From assembly GCA_964441755.1 (NCBI GenBank), contig CAYTVG010000008.1, forward strand, positions 62,001-126,000: a stretch of 64,000 bases of DNA, written 5' to 3'. Position numbers and translations under genes: made by a program. Positions 18,854-28,814 of the stretch are shown piece after piece. The notes below the pieces were generated by a model. It saw nothing but the letters and a program-made list of their open reading frames with translations, made no database searches and was not told the origin of the DNA. Numbering within the stretch: position 1 is the stretch's first letter; every line of letters begins with the position of its first letter. Source of the DNA: JAUMBM01 sp964441755 (lineage in GTDB: Bacteria > Bacteroidota > Bacteroidia > Chitinophagales > Saprospiraceae).

Positions 18854-19656
18854 AAAGTTGTGGTCGCAGATGGGTCCTTACTTTGCCGCTGTGGGTGGCC
18901 TTACTGGTATTTGGCTGCGTGGCGGTGGAAACGGATTACAGTGCAGTACCCGCAGGACGCTGGCGGGGGGTAGTGAGGCTTGAGTCTAACCGAATTTCTG
19001 CCAATCCTAAGGGAAAGCCGCTGCCGGAGAAGCTCAACCTGACCTTTGATGAGGTTACGGCGGGAGAGTTGCCCTTCCTTTTTGACGTGGTCTACCAGGA
19101 GGATGGCTCTTTTTACCTCGCTATTCAGCAGGCTGAAGGGGTAGTACGCACGGAAACTGCTTCTTTTGGGCGCAGCCCCCAGCGGGCTAAGGATACAGTG
19201 GCCGTAATCTTTCCCCGGGCGAATGCGCGTCTTGAGGCATACTATGAGGAAAACTTACTGGAGGGTGTCTGGATTGTCGAGGGTGATGAAGGCTACCGGG
19301 TACCTTTTGTTGCCTGGTATGGGCAAGGGCACTTATTTACCAATCTGCGCAAGCCTCCGGCTGCGGAGTTGAGCGGCAAGTGGTCCATCCGCTACCTGGC
19401 TGATTCGCTCAATGTGGAGGGTGCGTTAGTCTTCAGGCAACAAGGCAACGAGCTGGCTGCAACTTTTACAGCAGGAGATAAGCAGTGGCCCGCGCTTTCG
19501 GGTACTATACAGGAGGATAAAATCTACCTGTCATACTTTGACGGGAAAGATGCTTTGTTAATCGAGGCTAAAGTGCGGCCTGATGGCTCACTCATTGGAT
19601 CCTTTCGACAGGGCTTGCTGACGAAAATGATCTGGGAGGCAAGGAGGACAGAATAA
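18850..19656 (+). CDS. Hypothetical lipoprotein
   Basis: A 268-residue protein with a lipoprotein signal: basic start, hydrophobic core and lipobox LVFGC at about residue 23. The mature part is rich in beta strands and appears to hold two related halves. PAGRWRGVVRLE opens the first and LSGKWSIRYLAD the second, each followed by strands typical of small lipocalin-like or barrel folds. A similar layout occurs before TlpA-type thioredoxin domains in Bacteroidota, but no thioredoxin motif is present here. Function unknown. It is coupled by ATGA to the preceding gene. Confidence 0.78.
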   Translation: MKSCGRRWVLTLPLWVALLVFGCVAVETDYSAVPAGRWRGVVRLESNRISANPKGKPLPEKLNLTFDEVTAGELPFLFDVVYQEDGSFYLAIQQAEGVVRTETASFGRSPQRAKDTVAVIFPRANARLEAYYEENLLEGVWIVEGDEGYRVPFVAWYGQGHLFTNLRKPPAAELSGKWSIRYLADSLNVEGALVFRQQGNELAATFTAGDKQWPALSGTIQEDKIYLSYFDGKDALLIEAKVRPDGSLIGSFRQGLLTKMIWEARRTE

Positions 19657-19888
19657 ATAACGGTTATCCTTCGTTAGCCTGAGAATGGCTAAAATCGTGT
19701 TTGAAAATTTTGACTTCGAATAAGTGCTCGAGGGCTTTCTCTTTTTGAGAAGCCAGGGTACTGAAAAATGAACACTCGCTGTAAAGGACTTGGTGGGGGC
19801 TTGGAAAAAATCCTGAATACGCTCTAAGGCCGGCAATGGCTGGCAGGCGCCAAAAATTATTTACCAACTATAAACCAGACAGGCAGTC

Positions 19889-22807
19889 ATGTCAATAAAC
19901 CCAATCGGTCTTGCTTATTGTGTTGATAACGAAGATACAGCACATGGCATTCAATCTCTTTTAGGTAATTATGTCCAGTTCCGCACATTTGTGGCCGGCG
20001 GAGATAATGGCAACCTTCCGCTTGCCGAGCAAATTCGGCAGTTTGGCGGACCCTGCATCTTGTTGGTGAGCGACAATTTTCTTCGCTCTGCTGCCTGTAT
20101 GTACGGAGGACTGTCGCTGGTGCAAGATATGCAGTACCGATTACTGCCGATAGTGGTTGATGGTAAAAAGGACGGAAGGGTCATTCCTACAAGCTTTGAG
20201 CGGGTCACCGATATCATCCAGTATATCAATTATTGGCAGGACCAGTACCTGGATCTGCGCCGGCAGCGGCATGAACTGAGTGGTCTGGATGAAGATAATT
20301 TCAACGAACATTTGCGGCTGGTACGGGAGATTTCGAGCGAAGCCGGGGAGTTTTTGCGACTTCTGCGATCTTTAGATCACTATTCTTTCGCACAGTTTAC
20401 AGCTCAGGATTATTATGCTTTTTTCAACTTTATCGGTGACGAACCTGCCTGGATGGCGTTTAAATCGAGGGCGATGGCGGGCATTACCACGGAGGTAGTT
20501 GCTGACAATGGAGAGGAAGAAGTGGGAGTTGACTGGGGGGTAAATATACCGGCGGACGATGAAGAGGAAGTTGATGTCGTCGACAGCGAAGATGAGGGGG
20601 AAGAAGTGGACATTACAAGTATGCCCGATGCTAAAGAAGCCGGGGATGAGGGTTATCAGCCTGGAGAAGAAGAGGAGGCACAGCCTGGGCCTGAAAGTGA
20701 ACCGCATGCCCCTCAGATTGAACTGCCGGATGATGAGGAGGGCAATGATACAGACAGCCAGGAACCTGAATATGAGCACGACATCTCGACCATGCTCGAG
20801 AAAGCCTGGGGACTGGCGTCCAAAGGGGATCTGGAGGCAGGGCTCAATCTGCTGGAAATGCTGCTGGAAGAGTATCCGCAGGACAGTGAGATCAGGTATC
20901 ATCTGGCGATGATGCTGGCTGATAAAAACGAGATAGCTGCTGCCGTGAGGGAATTGCGCAAGATACTGGATGCCGGGGAGATGCATGAAGATGCCTTATC
21001 TCTCTTGGTTGATTTGTATATGGAAACCGGCGACTACGACAATGCACGCCACACACTTACGCAGTTGCTACAGTTCAATACGCAGCATGAGGCAGGCTGG
21101 TTATCCCTTGGGGAGTTGATCCTCAAACAGGATCCCGAAGAAGTGGAGTCAGCACGCTACGCTTTCGAGCGTGTGTTGAGGCTGAATCCTCGCAACGAAC
21201 GGGCGCTGTGGTTTCATGCAAGTGTCTGCGCCAAAGCGGACAGCCACTTAGATGAGGCAAAGCGTTCGCTTAATCAATTATTGTCGATCGTGCCGGATCA
21301 TAGAGAGGCTTTGTCGTTGCTCCAAAGATTACAGGAGAAGACAGCGGCTACTGCGCCGACCACAATGCCCTTTGAACCGACTGCTATAGATACAAGAATA
21401 GCGGGGCCGGACGGGGGCGATGAACCCCGGCCGGGCGGGCTGACTGAAGTGTCACCGGTTCCTGCGCCGATCACAACGCCCGTTGAACCGACTGCTATAG
21501 ATACAATTACAGCGGAGCCGGACGGGGGCGACGAAACCCGGCCGGACGGGCTGGCTGAAGTGCCGCCGGCTCCTGCGCCGATCACAACGCCCGTTGAACC
21601 GACTGCTATAGATACAATTACAGCGGAGCCGGACGGGGGCGACGAGATCCGGCCGGGCGGGCTGGCTGAAGGGCAGGAGGATCCTGCCTCGGTCGAGGGT
21701 GAAGGCGAGGATACAACAAACCCTCAACCGGCAGATGCATCGGACACGAAAGATCCCGGAGCTGTTGAGACTGTGGTCGAAACAGAACCAATATCGGCCA
21801 TTGGAGAGTTGCCTGAAGACAGGGAAGGCGGTATAACAGCAAATCAAATGACAACAGACGTGGACACCAATACACCACAGCAGCCTTCTTCGATGGCCGA
21901 GTACAATCCGCTGCAGGCGCTGAAAGAGAATATAGCCCAACTGGAGGCATTGTTGCAGGCACATGAGGAAGCAGAAAAGCGGGCAAAAGATGCCCTGGCG
22001 GCTCTGCAGGCAGCAGTTCCCGCAAAGCCGGGCATGGGCAAGACAGTACTTATTTCGGGAGCAACCTCCGGCATTGGTAAGGCTAGCGCCCGCCGCTTTG
22101 CGGAGGAGGGCTACCGGCTCATCCTTACAGGTAGACGAGCAGACCGGCTGCAGTCGCTGGGAGATGAGCTTACGCAGCAAACAGGGGCTGAACTGCTGCT
22201 GCTCAATTTTGATATACGCGACTCAGGAGCTGTACAGGCGGCCGTTGACGGGCTGCCCGATAACTGGCGGGAGATAGATATTCTTATCAATAACGCAGGC
22301 AAGGCCAAAGGGCTGGATTTTATTTTCCAGGGACAGGAGGATCACTGGGAAGAGATGATTGACACCAATGTTAAGGGGCTGTTGTACCTGACACGCGCCA
22401 TAAGTCCGGGTATGGTAGCGCGCAGGAGCGGCCATATCATCAATGTCGGCTCTACAGCAGGTAAGGAAGTATATCCCAAAGGCAGTGTGTATTGCGCTAC
22501 GAAATTTGCGGTAGACGCCCTCACTAAAGGTATGCGCATGGATCTGTACGACAAGGGTATCCGGGTATCACAGGTCAGTCCTGCACATGTGGAGGAAACA
22601 GAATTTGCGCTGGTGCGATTTGACGGGGATGAGGAAAGAGCCCGTCAGGTATATGATAATTTTCAACCACTTAAGGCATCGGATGTGGCAGCAGTGATAT
22701 TTTTTATGGCATCACAGCCGTCTCATGTCAATGTGCTGGATGTGGTCGTGCAGTCGAGTCAACAAGCATCCAGCACGATGATCGACCGCTCAGGACGGGC
22801 GGGATAA
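19889..22807 (+). CDS. TIR-like / TPR / short-chain dehydrogenase fusion protein
   Basis: A 972-residue single reading frame with an unusual order of domains. Residues 1-95 look like a TIR domain (SDNFLRSAACMYGGL matches the SxNYLxSxWCxxE motif), but the catalytic Glu position is Gly73. Residues 200-290 are acidic and disordered. Residues 297-487 hold about five TPR repeats. Residues 485-600 are three 37-residue Pro/Thr/Glu-rich repeats. A coiled coil (ENIAQLEALLQAHEEAEKRA) precedes a full SDR domain at about residue 716, with SGATSGIG, NNAG and Y868-x3-K872. The SDR should bind NAD(P) and reduce or oxidise a small substrate. The TIR part is probably a scaffold. No signal peptide, so cytoplasmic. 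Domain calls are firm for TPR and SDR, moderate for TIR. Confidence 0.85.
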   Translation: MSINPIGLAYCVDNEDTAHGIQSLLGNYVQFRTFVAGGDNGNLPLAEQIRQFGGPCILLVSDNFLRSAACMYGGLSLVQDMQYRLLPIVVDGKKDGRVIPTSFERVTDIIQYINYWQDQYLDLRRQRHELSGLDEDNFNEHLRLVREISSEAGEFLRLLRSLDHYSFAQFTAQDYYAFFNFIGDEPAWMAFKSRAMAGITTEVVADNGEEEVGVDWGVNIPADDEEEVDVVDSEDEGEEVDITSMPDAKEAGDEGYQPGEEEEAQPGPESEPHAPQIELPDDEEGNDTDSQEPEYEHDISTMLEKAWGLASKGDLEAGLNLLEMLLEEYPQDSEIRYHLAMMLADKNEIAAAVRELRKILDAGEMHEDALSLLVDLYMETGDYDNARHTLTQLLQFNTQHEAGWLSLGELILKQDPEEVESARYAFERVLRLNPRNERALWFHASVCAKADSHLDEAKRSLNQLLSIVPDHREALSLLQRLQEKTAATAPTTMPFEPTAIDTRIAGPDGGDEPRPGGLTEVSPVPAPITTPVEPTAIDTITAEPDGGDETRPDGLAEVPPAPAPITTPVEPTAIDTITAEPDGGDEIRPGGLAEGQEDPASVEGEGEDTTNPQPADASDTKDPGAVETVVETEPISAIGELPEDREGGITANQMTTDVDTNTPQQPSSMAEYNPLQALKENIAQLEALLQAHEEAEKRAKDALAALQAAVPAKPGMGKTVLISGATSGIGKASARRFAEEGYRLILTGRRADRLQSLGDELTQQTGAELLLLNFDIRDSGAVQAAVDGLPDNWREIDILINNAGKAKGLDFIFQGQEDHWEEMIDTNVKGLLYLTRAISPGMVARRSGHIINVGSTAGKEVYPKGSVYCATKFAVDALTKGMRMDLYDKGIRVSQVSPAHVEETEFALVRFDGDEERARQVYDNFQPLKASDVAAVIFFMASQPSHVNVLDVVVQSSQQASSTMIDRSGRAG
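21381..21713 (+). repeat. Three 111-bp tandem coding repeats inside the fusion gene
   Basis: Copies begin near 21381, 21492 and 21603, a period of exactly 111 bp (37 codons). Each contains EPTAID, PDGGDE and a GLxE motif. Copies two and three are nearly identical. They encode a flexible, acidic, proline-rich linker between the TPR and SDR domains. Confidence 0.85.
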
Positions 22808-22848
22808 ATGTACTCCAAGTAACAGCAGCCATCAAAGGCTGTACATTG

Positions 22849-22874
22849 CGGGCCGTGGCATTCGCCACGGCCCG
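22849..22874. terminator. Hairpin between convergent genes
   Basis: An 11-bp GC-rich perfect stem (CGGGCCGTGGC) with a 4-base ATTC loop lies 41 bases after the fusion gene stop and 35 bases before the end of the convergent outer-membrane protein gene. It can serve both. Confidence 0.65.
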
Positions 22875-22909
22875 TAGTATTTTGCCAGCATACAAGCTGT
22901 AAGATAGCT

Positions 22910-23476
22910 TCAGGAGAAAATTTTTATCCCTGAGGATCCCCCGCCTCTTCGCTGACGTTCGCGTTGCCTTTCTGCCCGCCGCCGCTCTGCCGGGCGCTGA
23001 AAAATATCAAACCGTTTGGCAAGAATGTAGCGAAGGCTAAATCCGCTTTGCAGGTAGGCATCCTGAGTCCCTCCGCTCAGATGTAGCGCTGGTTTGATGT
23101 CATAGGACAGATTGAATCTGCCTATGGATATTTCTGCTCCTCCGATAACAGAAATACCCCAGGGATCTTTGATGCCCGCATTATTGCCCGTGTACCAGCC
23201 CTTGTGCAGGCCGCCGCCCAAAAAGAGATTGAGCCTGCGACTCAGAATAGGATAGTGCTGCTGCCCCAGAAGGGTTAGCATGGCCTCATCCCGCTGGAAA
23301 CTGGATTGAAGTATGCCTTCCAGCGAAAAATTTTCATCTACTGCCGGAAGCCGCAAGCGGGCGGTCATACCCCAGTCAGTTCCAAGTCTCAAACCAGCAG
23401 CAAAGTCGAACGATTGCCCTGACAAGGAGATTGTGAGCAGGAGAAAGGCAAATGCAATCTGAGTGACGTAACGCAT
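22910..23476 (-). CDS. Small outer-membrane beta-barrel protein, hypothetical
   Basis: A 188-residue protein with a signal peptide (MRYVTQIAFAFLLLTISLSG) and alternating amphipathic strands typical of small eight-stranded barrels (LNLFLGGGLHKGWY, WGISVIGGAEISIGRFNLSY, SGFSLRYIL). The C-terminal 30 residues are unusually basic (RPAERRRAERQRERQRR) and glycine-rich, so the barrel signal strand is probably the YIL segment before this tail. Function unknown. It is convergent with the fusion gene. Confidence 0.75.
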   Translation of the reverse strand: MRYVTQIAFAFLLLTISLSGQSFDFAAGLRLGTDWGMTARLRLPAVDENFSLEGILQSSFQRDEAMLTLLGQQHYPILSRRLNLFLGGGLHKGWYTGNNAGIKDPWGISVIGGAEISIGRFNLSYDIKPALHLSGGTQDAYLQSGFSLRYILAKRFDIFQRPAERRRAERQRERQRRGGGSSGIKIFS

Positions 23477-24006
23477 AATAAATTGTGGATTAAGTAAGTT
23501 GATTACTAATGTGTCAGGGCTGATAGCAGAAAAACAGGGTCCAGGGTATGACTTATTAAAAAAATAACAGTAATTTTGTAGCTTGTAATAATAGTGTGTT
23601 TGAGTGGGTTGTTATTTGCGGCATTACACAGCGTTCTAAAGTATCCGCAAGGCATAATTTATGGCAAGCGGTCTACGGGAGTCGCCGTTCTCAACTACAT
23701 ACAGCCCTTGTGACGCGTGCAGGTGAGAATTTCATAGCTTAAACGACATCACCGTGCAGCCCGTATATAGATGCGATGCTTATTTTTTGAATTTTCTCAC
23801 CCGATGGTATGGCGGTCCGGTTTTCGGGACTGTTATTCGCAGGATTGTTGATCAAAGGCAGAGAGGATTGCTAATAAGGTCGAATAATTCGTTAACGCGT
23901 TTGTGAGCGAACACATTTGGCCTTGGTTGTGTATCCTTACTATTATATTGTCGCGCTCTTCGGGGGTGGTAATCTTCAAATAACCGAAGTAACAACGCAT
24001 AATAAC
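23477..24006. other. Intergenic region without a recognised gene
   Basis: About 530 AT-richer bases lie between the start of the small outer-membrane gene (minus) and the SBBP giant (plus). This divergent region must hold both promoters. I see no convincing TAnnTTTG element, RNA gene or long inverted repeat. Confidence 0.5.
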
Positions 24007-27000
24007 ATGAACATTTCTACATTGACTTGTCCGCAAAGGACCAAAACAGTACAAAACCTTTTTGATAGCCCGGATTCGTTTACTTCAGCCAATACCGTTA
24101 CCAGTCGTATTGTTACGTCAGGTCACAGCTGTATTGCTGCAAACAGAACAGGCTACAAGTTCGTTTTGCTTATCTTCCTCATATTGGGTTTTACCGGATG
24201 GCTTTCCGGGCAGTCTTCTGCTGCCGACCCGACGCTCTTAAGGGCTACATCCAAGGCGCTGATTTTCATGGAAAATAAAGGGCAGGTGCTCGACGAAGGC
24301 GGGCAGCCACGTGCTGATGTGCTCTTTATGGCCAGAGAGGCGGGTATCAAAGTGGCGGTTACGGCCAATGGACTTAGCTTCCAGTACGAAAAACTGAAGG
24401 CTAATGCTGTGGCTGTCAATCGCGATAAACCCGTCAGTAAGTATGATGGCGGTCTGCAAGATAAAGAAATCGAAACCTGGCGTATTGATTTGCAGCTATT
24501 GGATGCCAATCCGAGGCCACGGGTCGTTTCGGAAAAACTGAATTCTTATACGGAAAATTACTACAACCTTACGCATGCTCCGGAAGGGATTACGGGGGTT
24601 AGAGGTTTCGAGCGAATTGTGCTGAAGGAGGTATACCCGGGGATTGATTGGGTAATCTATTCCGGAGAGGGTGGATTGAAATATGATTTTGTGGTTCATC
24701 CCGGGGCATCACCCGACCAGATTCGGCTGTCGTATCGCGGAGCCGAGCGTGTTGCACTCGATCGTCACGGTCGACTGCGGGTATATACGGGCTTGGGAGA
24801 ACTGACGGAGGAGGCACCGGTCTCCTTTGCAGGCAGCAGGCGTGTACGCTCATCCTTTAAATTGCATGCCGGGGTAGTATCTTTTTCGATTGGCAACTAT
24901 GACCGGTCTCTGCCGTTGGTAATTGATCCGGATGTAACCTGGGGGACCTACTATGGGGGCACAGGCTATGACGAAGGCAACTCCACGGCTACAGACGGGG
25001 CGGGTAATGTCTATTTGGCAGGCTGGACTACCAGTGTAAATAACATGTCTGCTCAAGGCTTTGTCAACGTTTTTGTGGGCGTACAGGATGCGTTTATTGT
25101 CAAGTTTAATGCTGCCGGTAATCGCCTTTGGGGGACGTATTATGGTGGTGACGCCTCTGATGTCGGCTATGATCTCACCGTTGATGGTAGTGGGAATATA
25201 TACCTGGCGGGGGCTACCAACAGTCCTTTCGGGATTGCCCAGGGCAACGTTCACCAGCCTTTTCTGGCAGGTGAAGAGGATGCTTTTGTGGCCAAATTTA
25301 ATCCCAACGGGTTTCGGTTGTGGGGTACGTATTATGGGGGGGCAGGTACAGACAATGCCTATAGTGTAGCGATTGATGGTGGTGGTAACGTTTATCTTGC
25401 CGGAGAAACCAACAGTACAGGTGGGATTTACGGAGGTAATGGTTTTCAGTCATCCTACGGAGGCGGAGGAGATGGTTTCGTTGTCAAGCTGGATGGCTTT
25501 GGCCAGCGTCTTTGGGGCAGTTATTATGGGGGTTCTTTTTCTGACCTGGCCAATTCTGTTGTGGTTAGTGGTTCAGGTGAGGTATATGTTTGTGGCCGCA
25601 CAGGCAGTCTCAACGGTATTGCTGCCGGCCAGGGGATTCATCAGGGATCCTTTGCCGGAGACAGGGATGCTTTTCTTGTAAAATTTGCTGCTTCAGGTGA
25701 GCGGTTGTGGGGGACCTACTATGGAGGCTCTTCGGATGATATTGCGCATGCAATTGATCTCGATGGCAGCGGGCAGGTGTATATGACAGGAGAAACCCGG
25801 AGTGTCGCAGGTTTCGCTTCTGCTACTGCGCACCAGCAGCAACTTGGCGGGTCTTACGATGGATTTGTCGCTAAATTTTCACCGCAGGGAGCCAGGGTTT
25901 GGGGCACATATTTTGGGGGGACTGCCCTTGATGCGGGTTTCGATCTGGATACAGATGCTTTCGGCAACTGTTACATGGCCGGTTATACATTTAGTTCCAA
26001 TGGCATTGCATTCAATGGCTTTCAAACGATGATGGGCGGCAATAATGACGCCATGCTGGTGAAATTCAGCCCGGACGGAAACGTGCTTTGGGGGAGCTAT
26101 TTTGGAAGCTCGGGCTTTGATTTTGCTTATGCAATTGCCTCTACCATTTCACCAACGCAATCGGCTTACCTGGCGGGCTTCACTTCCAGTCTTACCAATA
26201 TTGCTTTAGGCGGACATCAGATGGTGCATGGCGGGGGATTCTACGATGCCTACCTCGCCAGAATTGGCGATTCGCCTAATTGTCCTCCGCCTACGGAGTT
26301 TGTAGTTACCGGTGGTGGAACTTACTGCCGCGGCGATCTGGGTGTAACGGTTGGCCTGAGTGGCTCGCAGACAGGGGTAACTTACTATCTGTTTGTGAAC
26401 GGGCAAAGTACGGGAACATTTCAGGTAGGCACGGGCAATGCGATAAGTTTTGGCTTACAGCGCGAAGCCGGTGAATATACTGTGGAGGCATTAAATCCAT
26501 GCGGTACTACTGTCACATCTACTTCGGTTCTAATCTATATCAATAATTTCAGTGCCGGACAGATAGGGGATGACCAGACCATCTGCCCTGGTGAGACAAT
26601 ATCCCTGCTGTCACCAACGGTGGAGCCAAACTCCAATGGGGTGCTCTATCACCAGTGGGAAGTGAGTACCAATGATGGTCTTAGCTGGATCGCTATTCCC
26701 AATGCTAACGCGACCAGCTATCAGCCCGGAACGCTTACTGCAACCTCTTGGTTTAGAAGACTTACGACAAGTACACTACAGAATGTCAATTGTACGCAGT
26801 ATACCAATGTAGTAGTTATTACCATGAGTGAGGATGGTGATCTGTCTTTGGTCTGCCCACCCAACCAAACGCGCTATACTTCGGCTAACAATTGTTTGTA
26901 TACAGCCAGCGGTGGGGTATTGGATCCGTCGGTGGTTGATTATGGTTGTGCAGATAATAACCTCCTGACCTATCGGTTGCTCGGCGCCACCGTCGCGCTT

Positions 27001-28782
27001 GGATCCGGTTCACTTGACGGGCTGGTATTCCCCAAAGGATCTACACAGGTTACGTGGACACTTTCCAATGAGACAGATGAAATAGAGTGCTCATTTGTGC
27101 TGGCAGTGGCCGATGATACGCCACCAGCTGTTGTCTGTCCGACCGACCAGTCCAGATCGGTAGGTACTGCCTGTTTTTATGATGCTGTTGGCAGTGAGTT
27201 TAATCCATTACAGGCTACAGATAACTGCGCTAGCTGGACGGTTGGCTACAGCCTTTCCGGGGTTTCTTCGGGTGAGGGGCAGAACACGCTTGCGGGGCAG
27301 CCTTTCAATGTGGGTGAGACAGTAGTCAACTGGGTTGTCACAGATGCGGAGGGACTGACGGGTAGCTGCTCCTTTACGGTGACGGTTTCAGGTAGTGGCT
27401 CTTCCGGTCTTGTCTGTCCGGCTTCAGCAACTCGTCAGGTATCCGCTGGTTCGTGCAACTTCATCGTCTTTGGCAACGAATTTAATCCACAAAATATCAA
27501 TGTCAATTGTGGCGTTGCTTCCATCAGCAATAGCATCAACGGGGACGCCACGCTGTCGGGGGCTATTTTGCCTGTAGGAGAAAATACAATTACCTGGACG
27601 ATCACTAACGAGTCCGGTGGTGAGACAAGCTGCTCGTTTGTAATCACTGTGCAGGATCAGATTGCACCTGTAGTCAACTGCCAGAACGCTACCGTACAGT
27701 TTAACGGCAAAACGATCGTAGCGCTCAATACGCTTAATTTAGTTACTGCTTCCGACAATTGCGGACTGGCTTCTATCACCCAGTCTCCTTCTTCCCTGAG
27801 CTGTACGCAGCTTGGCCAGACAGTACCGGTTACTGTTACGGCAACGGATCTGAGTGGCAATGTGAGTAGCTGCGTAAGCCAGGTTACCGCAGGCGGGCTT
27901 CCTTGTGGCTGGGCCAATGAATCTGACGGGATTAACTGTGCCAATGGCAGTTCTGCAACCTACAATCCATCCAATCAGGTATATACATTAACGGCAACCA
28001 ACTGTGCAACCCTGAATCCTTTTCTGGAAGATCGCATGGCATATATGAATCGCTCATTGTGCGGCAATGGAAGTATTCAGGTAAGGGTAAATTCGGTCAG
28101 CGGGACTGCCTGGGCGGGTATTGTGATGCGTGAAAATAATCAGCCGCGTGTCAGAAAGGTGCAACTGACAACCAACGCGCTGAACAATGCTTACAGAAGA
28201 GAGATCAGGGTGTTGCCCAATACCAGAGCCATACCGCAGCAGATAGCCCGCCCGAGTACTTTCTGGCTTAGATTGCTCCGTATTGGCAACCAGTTTGTGG
28301 GGTATGTGTCAGCCAATGGTTTTCAGTGGACACAAGTGATGTCGGCGACGGTGACTATGGGTAGCTGTATTCAGATGGGCTTAGTGCTCTATAGCACAGA
28401 ACCCGGAGAGACGGCCACTGCTAATTTTTCTAACCTCGAAATTGTATCCTCCGGAGGTAACCTGAGCGGGGGTGATATATCCAATTTGCTGGCTGATGAG
28501 GATGCGGGCGTGGCCGCCATGGCGGTTTTTCCCAACCCAACAGACGGCACCTTCCGCCTTGCGGTAGAGGGGGATGCACCGGAAGTCTTTGAGGCGGGCG
28601 GCGTGTGTGAGGTTTACAATGCTACCGGACAACGAGTTTCAGTCATTGAGATTGCTCCGGCCACATTTCCCGGCACCAGCGAGCCTGTTGATTTGACGCT
28701 TTTGCCGCCGGGTATGTATTTTGTACGCCTGCGCGATGAGGCTGGCAATATGCTGGCCAATTCAAGCCTGGTAATTTACTGA
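24007..28782 (+). CDS. T9SS-exported SBBP beta-propeller / HYR-domain giant protein
   Basis: A 1591-residue secreted protein. A hydrophobic segment (KFVLLIFLILGFTGWLSG) sits about 50 residues after the ATG at 24007, so the signal is late or the real start lies further in. A DUF7948-type domain follows (IFMENKGQVL). Then come seven SBBP repeats, each opening WGTYYGG or WGSYFG and continuing GNVYLAG, which would form one seven-bladed propeller. Next are Ig-like segments, three HYR-type repeats with paired cysteines (about residues 950-1240), and a concanavalin-like segment. The tail FPNPTDGTFRLAVEG through MYFVRLRD is a T9SS type A sorting domain. It is probably a surface adhesin or matrix protein; no enzyme motif is seen. 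Confidence 0.88.
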   Translation: MNISTLTCPQRTKTVQNLFDSPDSFTSANTVTSRIVTSGHSCIAANRTGYKFVLLIFLILGFTGWLSGQSSAADPTLLRATSKALIFMENKGQVLDEGGQPRADVLFMAREAGIKVAVTANGLSFQYEKLKANAVAVNRDKPVSKYDGGLQDKEIETWRIDLQLLDANPRPRVVSEKLNSYTENYYNLTHAPEGITGVRGFERIVLKEVYPGIDWVIYSGEGGLKYDFVVHPGASPDQIRLSYRGAERVALDRHGRLRVYTGLGELTEEAPVSFAGSRRVRSSFKLHAGVVSFSIGNYDRSLPLVIDPDVTWGTYYGGTGYDEGNSTATDGAGNVYLAGWTTSVNNMSAQGFVNVFVGVQDAFIVKFNAAGNRLWGTYYGGDASDVGYDLTVDGSGNIYLAGATNSPFGIAQGNVHQPFLAGEEDAFVAKFNPNGFRLWGTYYGGAGTDNAYSVAIDGGGNVYLAGETNSTGGIYGGNGFQSSYGGGGDGFVVKLDGFGQRLWGSYYGGSFSDLANSVVVSGSGEVYVCGRTGSLNGIAAGQGIHQGSFAGDRDAFLVKFAASGERLWGTYYGGSSDDIAHAIDLDGSGQVYMTGETRSVAGFASATAHQQQLGGSYDGFVAKFSPQGARVWGTYFGGTALDAGFDLDTDAFGNCYMAGYTFSSNGIAFNGFQTMMGGNNDAMLVKFSPDGNVLWGSYFGSSGFDFAYAIASTISPTQSAYLAGFTSSLTNIALGGHQMVHGGGFYDAYLARIGDSPNCPPPTEFVVTGGGTYCRGDLGVTVGLSGSQTGVTYYLFVNGQSTGTFQVGTGNAISFGLQREAGEYTVEALNPCGTTVTSTSVLIYINNFSAGQIGDDQTICPGETISLLSPTVEPNSNGVLYHQWEVSTNDGLSWIAIPNANATSYQPGTLTATSWFRRLTTSTLQNVNCTQYTNVVVITMSEDGDLSLVCPPNQTRYTSANNCLYTASGGVLDPSVVDYGCADNNLLTYRLLGATVALGSGSLDGLVFPKGSTQVTWTLSNETDEIECSFVLAVADDTPPAVVCPTDQSRSVGTACFYDAVGSEFNPLQATDNCASWTVGYSLSGVSSGEGQNTLAGQPFNVGETVVNWVVTDAEGLTGSCSFTVTVSGSGSSGLVCPASATRQVSAGSCNFIVFGNEFNPQNINVNCGVASISNSINGDATLSGAILPVGENTITWTITNESGGETSCSFVITVQDQIAPVVNCQNATVQFNGKTIVALNTLNLVTASDNCGLASITQSPSSLSCTQLGQTVPVTVTATDLSGNVSSCVSQVTAGGLPCGWANESDGINCANGSSATYNPSNQVYTLTATNCATLNPFLEDRMAYMNRSLCGNGSIQVRVNSVSGTAWAGIVMRENNQPRVRKVQLTTNALNNAYRREIRVLPNTRAIPQQIARPSTFWLRLLRIGNQFVGYVSANGFQWTQVMSATVTMGSCIQMGLVLYSTEPGETATANFSNLEIVSSGGNLSGGDISNLLADEDAGVAAMAVFPNPTDGTFRLAVEGDAPEVFEAGGVCEVYNATGQRVSVIEIAPATFPGTSEPVDLTLLPPGMYFVRLRDEAGNMLANSSLVIY
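24940..26270 (+). repeat. Seven SBBP propeller repeats (coding)
   Basis: Seven WG-[TS]-Y-[YF]-G motifs recur every 180-200 bases, each followed by an Asp-containing turn and GNVYLAG-like strand. The count of seven fits one closed beta-propeller. Confidence 0.8.
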
Positions 28783-28814
28783 TAACAAACTGAAAACAAC
28801 GGCTGCATACGACT

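Noticed and set aside
19664..19867. Short minus-strand frame before the TIR/SDR gene, ending near EKALEHLFE
   Set aside because: I considered a GIY-YIG-type tail, but the pattern is too weak and no start or partner sequence supports a gene.
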